Shown: positions 1 through 7,023 of the stretch, in pieces
Numbering within the stretch: the first letter of the stretch is position 1
Layout of the letters: the number at the start of each line of letters is the position of its first letter
Assembly (NCBI GenBank): GCA_934489735.1
Contig: CAKSSR010000019.1
Span: forward strand, 1-37,737
Source of the DNA: an uncultured Eubacteriales bacterium
Lineage (GTDB): Bacteria; Bacillota; Clostridia; Oscillospirales; Acutalibacteraceae
Reading direction: 5' to 3'
Length of the DNA stretch: 37,737 bases
Made by a program: the position numbers and the translations under genes
Notes under the pieces: generated by a model
The model's input: the letters and a program-made list of their open reading frames with translations, nothing else
What the model was told of the DNA's origin: nothing
Database searches by the model: none

Positions 1-339
1 ATGAGTTCTGGGATGAGGCATAATTGTGCAATAGAATATGCTAGGTTATTGGTTAGCTGTAAATTAGATGAAGCAACAGCTAGAAGACAAGCAGAAGCTT
101 TTGAAGAAGAATATAAGCTAAAAAAAGATGTCGCTTATGCATCAGAATACGCTAGATTAGTAGTTGAATGTAAATTTGACAAAGAATTAGCAAGACGTCA
201 AGCGGGTGTTTACGTAGAAAAGTATAGGGAATGTAAAAATAGTCGTTATGCAAGAGATTATTCTAGATTGGTAGTCTATTCGAGACATAGCGAAGAAGAG
301 GCAAGAAAAATTTTAAAGAAATATTATGAAAAGATTTAA
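1..339 (+). CDS. 37-residue helical-repeat protein, 3' part (5' end outside window)
   Basis: This frame is open from the first base and encodes at least three copies of a 37-residue repeat, each with a YAxxYARL core followed by an ARRQA helix. The ATG at base 1 is probably internal. The residues after it (SGMRHNCAIEYARL) match the middle of a repeat in the third gene of this cluster (SGMHYVYANKYAEA), and there is no signal peptide, unlike the two downstream paralogues. The repeats are rich in Glu, Lys and Arg and look like short helix pairs. Stop TAA at 337-339 is followed after 23 bases by the next paralogue, so the three genes look like one operon. I do not recognise the family. A role at the cell surface is inferred only from the neighbours' signal peptides. 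Confidence 0.8.
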   Translation: MSSGMRHNCAIEYARLLVSCKLDEATARRQAEAFEEEYKLKKDVAYASEYARLVVECKFDKELARRQAGVYVEKYRECKNSRYARDYSRLVVYSRHSEEEARKILKKYYEKI

Positions 340-362
340 TAATTGTATGGGAGTTTAAATTT

Positions 363-1346
363 ATGAGCGGAAATCGAGTTTTTAAATTATTTATATCAAC
401 ATGTTGTTTAGGAATATTTGTTTCAGGATTGTCATCATTTGCAATGGATTCAGAAAGTAATAGGAAAAGTTACGATTCTTTTGATGAGCACATTGACTCG
501 TTAGGAATTACTTCAGAAATTACTCCTAAAAACAAAAAAAGAATAAGAAATATTGTAAAAAAGGAAGTGGCTTTAGGAAAAAGTCAAGTTTATGCAGAAA
601 AATATGCGCAATTAACTGCTTTTTCTAAGCTTGACGAAGGTGTGGCAAGGAAACAGGCAGAAATATATGATCGAGAAATTGCAAAAGGGAAGAGCGAAGA
701 CTATGCTGCCGAATATTCTAGATTGATTAGCGATGGAAAATGCAACGAAATGTTTGCAAGAAAACGTATGGCAATATATGAAGATGAAATAAAGAAGGGT
801 AGAAGTAGCATTTATGCATCGGAATATGCCAGATTGACAGCTGTATTTAAGAATTCAAATGTTCTTAGGGCAAGGCTACAAGCAAGTGTGTTTGAAAAAG
901 AAAGATTTGCAGGGAATGGAACTTTCTATGCAGAGGAGTATGCTAGACTAAGGGTTGCATGTAGTTTGGATGACGAACAGGCAAGAGCACAGGCGGAATT
1001 ATATGAAAAGGAAATGTTGTCAGGCAGAAGTAGGGCATATGCAATTCAATATGCTAAATTGGTATGTGGCCGCAAATTAGACGAGACTTTGGCTAGAATT
1101 CAATCGGAAATATATGAGAGAGAAATAAAAAATGGAAGAAGTGTTAGATATGCAGAAGAATATTCTATGCTGAAGGTAAGATTTAATTTGGACGAGCATA
1201 TGGCAAGATTACAAACGAAAGTCTATGAAGAGGAATTATTGAAAACTGGAAACTATGATTATGCAAGAGGTTATGCCGGGCTTAGAGTTCAATGTGGACT
1301 TGGGGACGAGGAAGCAAGAAAAAAGTTAGAGGAAGTAATATCTTGA
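363..1346 (+). CDS. Secreted 37-residue helical-repeat protein (paralogue 2)
   Basis: The protein has 327 residues. Residues 1-28 form a signal peptide: a short basic start, then a hydrophobic core containing STCCLGIFVSGLSSFA, with likely cleavage after SSFA. The rest is about seven tandem copies of a 37-residue unit. The consensus reads YAxEYARL, a variable stretch, a LDExxARxQAxxYExE helix, then a GRS turn. Conserved Tyr-Ala and Ala-Arg pairs at fixed positions suggest an alpha-solenoid or stacked helical hairpins. There is no LPXTG motif and no C-terminal membrane segment, so the product is probably released or held non-covalently. A GGGAG ribosome binding site lies just upstream of ATG 363. 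The gene's 3' end is 14 bases from the start of the next paralogue. Function unknown. Confidence 0.9.
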   Translation: MSGNRVFKLFISTCCLGIFVSGLSSFAMDSESNRKSYDSFDEHIDSLGITSEITPKNKKRIRNIVKKEVALGKSQVYAEKYAQLTAFSKLDEGVARKQAEIYDREIAKGKSEDYAAEYSRLISDGKCNEMFARKRMAIYEDEIKKGRSSIYASEYARLTAVFKNSNVLRARLQASVFEKERFAGNGTFYAEEYARLRVACSLDDEQARAQAELYEKEMLSGRSRAYAIQYAKLVCGRKLDETLARIQSEIYEREIKNGRSVRYAEEYSMLKVRFNLDEHMARLQTKVYEEELLKTGNYDYARGYAGLRVQCGLGDEEARKKLEEVIS

Positions 1347-1360
1347 AAGGAATAAACTAC

Positions 1361-2581
1361 ATGAATCTGAAAGAATTAATAAAAATATCAACATGTGCAT
1401 TGTGCCTGTGGGCATCGGTAATTGGACTATCATCTTTGGCTACGGAAATAGTGGATTTTGGAACGGTTATTGATCCTAGATTTGAATCGACTGTGGATAA
1501 AGCTGATAAATATTTTGCTGAACTTAAAAAAAGAGATGAAGAAATTGAAAAATTGGAAAGAGAAGAAATAAAAAAAGGTAAAAGCAAAGAATATTCGCAG
1601 CTTTATGCTGAATTGAGAATAAAAAATAAGAGAAGTCAGGAACTAGCTAGGAAGCAAGCAGAAATATTTGAGCAAGAATTGAAAAAGGGAAATAGTATAA
1701 ACTATTCTAAGCATTATTCAGAAATGAAAGTAATTCATAAAGATAATGATGAAAATGCAGCAAGACAAGCAAAAATATTTGAGGAAGAAGTAAATGTCAG
1801 CAGAAGTGTCGAATATGCAGGTTATTATGCGAGACTCAAAGTAGTATATAATATGAATGATGCTAAGGCGAGACTTCAGACGGAAATGTTTGAAAAGGAA
1901 ATTAGATCAGGAAGAAGTTTTGGATATGCAGATTATTATGCTAGAATCATGGTCAGGGATAGATTAGAAAATTTAAAAAGATACATAGATGAAGAAATAT
2001 TTAAATCAAGAGAGAAAGAGTATAAAAATGAAAGAGCTTTTGTATATACAGGCGTTGCAGATTTTGTTGCATTATTGAATAAGGCGTTATCAGGAATGCC
2101 AAAGTGGTATGGAGGAGAACTTGATGCTGAAAAAAACGCTTTTTTGGACGGTAAGTATGCACAATTAATACAACTGTATGCAGCCAGTAAAGAAGATGCA
2201 AAGAGACAATGTGATTTGATAGAAAAAGAACTGGAATCTGGCATGCACTATGTATATGCAAATAAATATGCTGAAGCCATAGTATATAGAAAATTAAAAG
2301 AGCCTGAAGCAAGAGCACAAGCCAGCATAGCAGAATCAGAGTTTGAGAACGGCAGAGGTTTCAATTACATTCATGCATATGCAAAATTTAGAGTCGTAGA
2401 TAAGATTGATGAGCTAAGGGCTAGAAAAATGGCAGAAATAGTTGAAAAAGAGATGAAATCTGGACGTAAAATGGATTATTCTTATATGTACGCTGGACTA
2501 ATGGTTTTGAGGAGAATGAAAGATTCTGAAGCAAGGATGCAGATGAATAAGATCGAGTCAGTATTGGCAAGAATTAGTTAA
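1361..2581 (+). CDS. Secreted 37-residue helical-repeat protein (paralogue 3)
   Basis: I chose ATG 1361 (406 residues). The frame opens at 1292, but an upstream start would overlap the previous gene and put extra residues before the signal peptide. From 1361 the protein begins MNLKELIKISTCALCLWAS, a basic segment then a hydrophobic core ending near SSLAT. A GAAAGG sequence at 1345-1350 serves as ribosome binding site. About eight 37-residue repeats follow. They are more diverged than in the preceding gene, and one is interrupted near the middle by a segment containing FVALLNKALSGMPKWYGG that does not fit the pattern. The last repeats carry YAxxYA, ARxxA and SGR signatures. It ends at a terminator. 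Same family as the two upstream genes; function unknown. Confidence 0.88.
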   Translation: MNLKELIKISTCALCLWASVIGLSSLATEIVDFGTVIDPRFESTVDKADKYFAELKKRDEEIEKLEREEIKKGKSKEYSQLYAELRIKNKRSQELARKQAEIFEQELKKGNSINYSKHYSEMKVIHKDNDENAARQAKIFEEEVNVSRSVEYAGYYARLKVVYNMNDAKARLQTEMFEKEIRSGRSFGYADYYARIMVRDRLENLKRYIDEEIFKSREKEYKNERAFVYTGVADFVALLNKALSGMPKWYGGELDAEKNAFLDGKYAQLIQLYAASKEDAKRQCDLIEKELESGMHYVYANKYAEAIVYRKLKEPEARAQASIAESEFENGRGFNYIHAYAKFRVVDKIDELRARKMAEIVEKEMKSGRKMDYSYMYAGLMVLRRMKDSEARMQMNKIESVLARIS

Positions 2582-2598
2582 TATATGTTAGAAAATAG

Positions 2599-2640
2599 GA
2601 ATGTAAACCGATCAATTTGATTGATTTGCATTCTTTTATT
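2599..2640 (+). terminator. Rho-independent terminator of the repeat-protein operon
   Basis: GAATGTAAA pairs with TTTGCATTC across a short central stem and loop, followed by TTTTATTTAT. It lies 18 bases after the stop codon of the third repeat-protein gene. Confidence 0.75.
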
Positions 2641-2964
2641 TATATAAAAATATTATGAAATATAAGCAAAAATATGAGATAAAGAGTCATATGGTTATAT
2701 AAATTAAAAATTAATTAGACTTTTACTAGATAATATAGATATATTTTAAGAAAAAGGATCGAATTTTATCATTTTTGTAACCAGTGTTACTTTTTGTAAC
2801 TTGTTATTTTCTTAAAAAATGCACAAAAGAATGCTAGGAAAAAATTACAAAAAAGGATGACATTGTAATAAAGTTTATAAATTTTTATGGTTTATAGACA
2901 TAGTGTACAGGCTCTTTTTTACGTCGTCACTGTGGATTTATACAAAAATATTATAAACTTCTTT
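2641..2964. other. Intergenic region without a gene
   Basis: No credible coding frame. The only structure seen is GTAAC-CAGT-GTTAC at 2777-2790, followed by five Ts and another GTAAC at 2796-2800. This is a weak hairpin that could be a small terminator or a protein-binding site. The rest is AT-rich. Confidence 0.5.
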
Positions 2965-2993
2965 TTGACAAATCATAAAATTTGTATTATAAT
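2965..2993 (+). promoter_or_regulatory. Consensus sigma-A promoter for the 3D-domain gene
   Basis: TTGACA at 2965-2970 and TATAAT at 2988-2993 are separated by 17 bases, a perfect consensus. Transcription would start near 3000. The perfect palindrome GTTTTGCAAAAC lies at 3002-3013, exactly where an operator could overlap the start. Confidence 0.85.
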
Positions 2994-3035
2994 TCTGTTA
3001 CGTTTTGCAAAACAGATATTTTTTGTTAAAAGGAG

Positions 3036-3854
3036 ATGGTATTTATCAAACGGTTAATATTATTGATATGCATTTTGATATTTGGAATCACATCTATAAT
3101 ATCAATTGCAAATGCTAAGATAACAAATGATTACAAAGAAGGAATTGCTAAAGAAAAGGATGTAAAAAATGAAATAAGCTTATTAAATAAATCGGAAGAG
3201 AAATCAAATTTAGATAAAGAAGAACTAGAGGAAGTAAATGTAAAGATAAAGGATTGCAACGGCCAGAAATTCACAGAGAAATCTATTAAAGCAGCTTGTG
3301 GAATGACTGTAAAAGAAGTTCTAAAGAATGAAGGGATTGTTATAGGGAATAAAGATGTAACTGTACCTGCTCATGATGTTAAAATAGAATCTAGTACAAA
3401 AGTGATAAATATAATTAGAGGCAAGGGTGCAGAAGTAAAAAAGATGAAAAATAAGACAGATATAAATGAAAAGATTAAGACAGATAGATATGATGCAATA
3501 AATAATGATGAAAGAGATATACCGAAAAAGAGAAAAGTATCTTCTCCTGACTCAAAGAAGATAAATGGATACTCGTACAAGAAGAAGTTAAGAGGGTCAA
3601 CGACGGCATACACTGCAAAGTCAGGGGCTCGTACCTCGACGGGGAGAAAAGCAACATTTGGAGTAGTGGCAGTTAATCCAAAGATTATTCCATATGGGAC
3701 GAAGTTATACATTCCTGGATACGGGACAGCAATTGCTGGCGATACAGGAGGAGCGTTAATGAAAGGGACTGCATTGGTTGACGTTTTTTATCCTACATAT
3801 AGACAATGTTGCCAGTGGGGAAGAAGAAATTTAGATATTTACATCTTGAAATAA
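3036..3854 (+). CDS. Secreted 3D-domain cell-wall protein (YabE/Rpf2-like, short)
   Basis: The protein has 272 residues. An N-terminal signal peptide or anchor (KRLILLICILIFG, residues 5-17, up to IANA) is followed by a partial DUF348-like ubiquitin fold (about residues 65-130). A Lys-rich linker leads to a C-terminal 3D domain (about 185-272). The 3D signatures are present: TTAYTAKSG, NPKIIPYGTKLYIPGYG, the Asp residues in AGDTGGA and VDVFY, then QWGRR and a terminal DIYILK. Members of this family are double-psi beta-barrel enzymes related to MltA and Rpf/YabE, which cut or remodel peptidoglycan. No G5 domain is seen. The start is uncertain: AAAGGAG ends directly at ATG 3036 with no spacer, and a stop codon lies just upstream in frame, so initiation may be at a non-ATG codon a few residues in (ATC at 3045) or weak at ATG. 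Confidence 0.88.
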   Translation: MVFIKRLILLICILIFGITSIISIANAKITNDYKEGIAKEKDVKNEISLLNKSEEKSNLDKEELEEVNVKIKDCNGQKFTEKSIKAACGMTVKEVLKNEGIVIGNKDVTVPAHDVKIESSTKVINIIRGKGAEVKKMKNKTDINEKIKTDRYDAINNDERDIPKKRKVSSPDSKKINGYSYKKKLRGSTTAYTAKSGARTSTGRKATFGVVAVNPKIIPYGTKLYIPGYGTAIAGDTGGALMKGTALVDVFYPTYRQCCQWGRRNLDIYILK

Positions 3855-3861
3855 TTACAAA

Positions 3862-3902
3862 AGTAGATTCTTTTAAACAAATAATAGGATCTGCTTTTTT
3901 TT
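3862..3902 (+). terminator. Rho-independent terminator after the 3D-domain gene
   Basis: AGTAGATTC (3862-3870) pairs with GGATCTGCT (3887-3895) using G-U pairs, followed by a run of Ts. Confidence 0.8.
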
Positions 3903-3911
3903 ATTAAATTT

Positions 3912-4010
3912 ATGTTAAAGAAATGGAAGCAAAAGAGAGAAAAAATGAGTAATTATTTAACAGATTGGTATAGGGATTTGAGATATATGAGAAACAAATT
4001 GTATAATTAA
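3912..4010 (+). CDS. Possible 32-codon basic peptide
   Basis: An ATG-started frame of 32 codons encodes a strongly basic, aromatic peptide (begins MLKKWKQKREK, ends RNKLYN). There is no good ribosome binding site before 3912. An internal ATG at 3945 has a purine-rich stretch before it. It lies between a terminator and the zapA promoter, so it would need its own promoter. It may be chance. Confidence 0.2.
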   Translation: MLKKWKQKREKMSNYLTDWYRDLRYMRNKLYN

Positions 4011-4051
4011 ACTATTTTAGACCAATTATTTCGATATTGTAATAAATTGCA

Positions 4052-4080
4052 TTGATAAATTTGTCATTGTAAGGTATAAT
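4052..4080 (+). promoter_or_regulatory. Sigma-A promoter of zapA
   Basis: TTGATA (4052-4057) and TATAAT (4075-4080) have a 17-base spacer. The predicted start near 4087 lies about 54 bases before the zapA ATG. Confidence 0.8.
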
Positions 4081-4140
4081 TAATTATAGTATTTTATCAT
4101 AATTTAAAAAAAATAAATAAAAGATGGGAGAGTTAAAGAA

Positions 4141-7023
4141 ATGTCTAAGAACAGCGTGCAAGTAGATGTCTGTGGGACGAAATATATAATAAATTCTGAA
4201 GACAGTGAGTTATATATAAAAGCAATAGGCCAAAGTGTGAATGACAAAATAGAAGAACTTAGAAGCCAGAATGCACGGATATCTATGCAAATGGCATCAG
4301 TTTTTACAGCTTTATCATATTGCGACGAATCCAAGAAACTAAAAGATATTAATGAGGGATTAAAGTCTAAGATAGGCAAGTTTGAAGATTGTATGGCTAA
4401 AACTAAAGAAGAAATGGCAAAGTTAAATGAAAAAATAGAGGGACTAAATGAAGCTAACGAGCGTTTAACTAATGAAAATAAAAATATTGGATTCCTAAGA
4501 GAAGAAGTAAAGAAATATAGCCAGAAGAGTGATTCTTTATCGAATGAGCTTAATAGTTGTAAAGAAGATTTAGATAAGTCTAAGAAAGATAACAATAATT
4601 ACATAGAAAAATTGAGTAAGTTAGGCCCGGAGTTAGATGAATTAAGAAAAAGGAACGAAGAATTAATCAATGATAATAAAGATTTAGGACCATTGAGAGC
4701 TCAAGTGGATGAAGTGACTGAGAAAAATAAGAAAATAGCGCAGGATTTGAATAGATTTAAGATTAGCAACGGACGATTAATGCAAGAATTAAGTAATTCC
4801 AGGCAGAAGTTAGATAAAACTCAGAGCGAGAACAAGGAAAACATAGAGAAAATCAGTATATTGAATGAAGAAATAGACAAATTAAAAGAGGATAATAAAA
4901 AAGTAGAGTCGTTAAATATACAGATAGATGAATTTAATGAGAAGAACGAGCAATTGGAGAAGGAATTGATTAATTCCAGGCGAAATTTTGAGAGGCTTCA
5001 AAGTGACAATAGAGAAAATATAAAAAAGGTATATAGCTTAAACGAAGAGTTGATTGATCTAAGAAAGAGAAATGAAGAACTTGAAAAAGAGGATAGCGTG
5101 AGAATAGAGCCATTTGTGGTTCAAATACGAGAGATCAATGAAAAGAAAGAAAAGATAGTAAAAGAGTTGAATGAAGCTAGACTTAATAATGAAAGACTAG
5201 GGCAAGAATTGAACAGCTCAAGGCAGGAATTGCAGAAGATTCAGAACGAAAGCAAAGACAAAGCAAATGCAATAAGCAAATTGAGCGAAGAGTTAGAGCA
5301 GCTAAGAGAAGACAACAAGAAGATAGAGCCGTTGAACATTCAAGTAAAAGAGATCAGCGAAAATAAAGAAAAGATAATTGAAGAGTTGAACGAGGCTAGA
5401 CTTAATAATGAAATATTAAATCAAGAATTGAGTGACTCAAGGCAAGAATTGCAGAAAATTCAAAACGAAAGCAAAGATAAAGCAAATGCAATAAGCAAGT
5501 TGAGCGAAGAACTAGAGAAGCTGAGAGAAGACAACAAGAAGATAGAGCCGTTGAACATTCAAGTAAAAGAGATCAGCGAAAATAAAGAAAAGATAATTGA
5601 AGAGTTGAACGAGGCTAGACTTAATAATGAAATATTAAATCAAGAGTTGAGTGACTCAAGGCAAGAATTGCAGAAGATTCAGAACGAAAGCAAAGACAAA
5701 GCAAATGCAATAAGCGAATTGAGCAAAGAGTTAGAGAAGCTGAGAGAAGACAATAAAAAGATAGAGCCATTGAACATTCAAGTAAAAGAGATCAATGAGA
5801 AGAAAGAAAAGATAATTGAAGAGTTGAACGAGGCTAGACTTAATAATGAAATACTAAATCAAGAGTTGAGTGACTCGAAGGAAGAATTACAAAAGATTCA
5901 GAACGAAAGCAAAGACAAAGCAAATGTAATAAGCAAATTGAGCGAAGAACTAGAGAAGCTGAGAGAAGACAACAAGAAGATAGAGCCGCTGAATGTTCAA
6001 GTAAAAGAAATCAATGAAAAGAAAGAAAAGATAATTGAAGAGTTGAACGAAGCTAGACTTAATAATGAAAGATTAGGGCAAGAATTGCAGAAGATTCAGA
6101 ACGAAAGCAAAGACAAAGCAAATGCAATAAGCAAATTGAGCGAAGAGTTAGAGAAGCTAAGAGAAGACAACAAGAAGATAGAGCCGTTGAATGTTCAAGT
6201 AAAAGAGATCAATGAAAAGAAAGAAAAGATAGTAAAAGAATTAAATGAAGCTAGACTTAATAATGAAAGACTAGGGCAAGAATTGAACAGTTCAAGGCAA
6301 GAATTGCAGAAGATTCAGAACGAAAGCAAAGACAAAGCAAATGTAATAAGCAAATTGAGCGAAGAGTTAGAGAAGCTGAGAGAAGACAACAAGAAGATAG
6401 AGCCATTGAACATTCAAGTAAAAGAGATCAATGAAAAGAAAGAAAAAATGGCTAAAGAACTAGACGAAGCTAGAATTAATAATGAAAGATTGAATCAAGA
6501 ATTAGAAAAAACTCAAGGCGAAAACAAAGGCAACATAGAAAAAATAAGTAGACTTAATGAAGAATTGACAGGAGAAAATAAAAACCTAGAGTCGCTGAGA
6601 GTGCAGGTAAATGATTTTAATCAAAGAAATGAAAACTTGACAAAGGAATTGAGCAGCTTCAAAATAAACAACGAAATATTGGCACAGGAATTGAATAGAT
6701 TTAAATCAAATAATGAAAAATTATTACGTGAAATAGAGGATTACAAGAATAATATAGATAAGATTAAAAATGAAAATGCTGAACATATCGAACAATCTGC
6801 GCAGCTTAAAAAAGAATTAGAACTTTCTTTAAAAACTGTAAGCGAATTGAGAGCAGACATAAAAAAGCTTCAAAAAGAAATTGAAAAGAAAGATGAAATG
6901 GTATCAAAATATAGACTAAAATTGTTTGAGGGATTTAATCCGAAGGAACAAGACAGAGCATTTTCGATATTATCTGGTATGAATAAGAAACAAAAGGAGC
7001 TTGTTTTTGAAAGTATTAAATAA
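4141..7023 (+). CDS. zapA: ZapA-family cell-division protein with a giant coiled-coil extension
   Basis: The protein has 960 residues. Residues 1 to about 75 match ZapA, the Z-ring-associated FtsZ cross-linker: a QVDVCGTKYIINSEDSELYI start, the SVNDKIEEL helix and a MASVFTALSYCDE helix. Family members in Bacillota are usually around 90-200 residues. Here about 850 residues of charged heptad-type coiled coil follow (LNEARLNNERLGQEL, LSEELEKLREDNKKIEPL). Residues 336-766 are six near-identical 73-residue repeats; flanking segments are older, diverged copies. The C-terminus (residues about 925-960) is a separate conserved-looking tail, FNPKEQDRAFSILSG. The start has a GGGAG ribosome binding site. 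The 3' end overlaps the next gene by 17 bases, the usual zapA/U32 pairing in Clostridia. The product should act at the divisome. A reach of over 100 nm follows if the coil is continuous, which is inference. Confidence 0.9.
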   Translation: MSKNSVQVDVCGTKYIINSEDSELYIKAIGQSVNDKIEELRSQNARISMQMASVFTALSYCDESKKLKDINEGLKSKIGKFEDCMAKTKEEMAKLNEKIEGLNEANERLTNENKNIGFLREEVKKYSQKSDSLSNELNSCKEDLDKSKKDNNNYIEKLSKLGPELDELRKRNEELINDNKDLGPLRAQVDEVTEKNKKIAQDLNRFKISNGRLMQELSNSRQKLDKTQSENKENIEKISILNEEIDKLKEDNKKVESLNIQIDEFNEKNEQLEKELINSRRNFERLQSDNRENIKKVYSLNEELIDLRKRNEELEKEDSVRIEPFVVQIREINEKKEKIVKELNEARLNNERLGQELNSSRQELQKIQNESKDKANAISKLSEELEQLREDNKKIEPLNIQVKEISENKEKIIEELNEARLNNEILNQELSDSRQELQKIQNESKDKANAISKLSEELEKLREDNKKIEPLNIQVKEISENKEKIIEELNEARLNNEILNQELSDSRQELQKIQNESKDKANAISELSKELEKLREDNKKIEPLNIQVKEINEKKEKIIEELNEARLNNEILNQELSDSKEELQKIQNESKDKANVISKLSEELEKLREDNKKIEPLNVQVKEINEKKEKIIEELNEARLNNERLGQELQKIQNESKDKANAISKLSEELEKLREDNKKIEPLNVQVKEINEKKEKIVKELNEARLNNERLGQELNSSRQELQKIQNESKDKANVISKLSEELEKLREDNKKIEPLNIQVKEINEKKEKMAKELDEARINNERLNQELEKTQGENKGNIEKISRLNEELTGENKNLESLRVQVNDFNQRNENLTKELSSFKINNEILAQELNRFKSNNEKLLREIEDYKNNIDKIKNENAEHIEQSAQLKKELELSLKTVSELRADIKKLQKEIEKKDEMVSKYRLKLFEGFNPKEQDRAFSILSGMNKKQKELVFESIK
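5146..6438 (+). repeat. Six tandem 219-bp coding repeats inside zapA
   Basis: Repeat starts are at 5146, 5365, 5584, 5803, 6022 and 6220. Five units are 219 bp (73 codons). The fifth is 198 bp because one 7-residue heptad (NSSRQEL in the other copies) is missing. Units are nearly identical at the DNA level. A seventh, diverged copy starts at 6439. Confidence 0.95.

Noticed and set aside
1292..1360. Longer N-terminus for the third repeat protein
   Set aside because: It would overlap the previous gene and place 23 extra residues before a normal signal peptide.
4104..4595. Minus-strand open frame opposite the zapA start
   Set aside because: Leu/Ser/Phe-rich shadow of the Lys/Glu-rich coiled-coil reading frame, covering the zapA promoter region's end.
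5146..6438. Regular 219-bp direct repeats that could suggest a CRISPR or satellite array
   Set aside because: The repeats are in frame, lack spacers and encode continuous coiled coil inside zapA.
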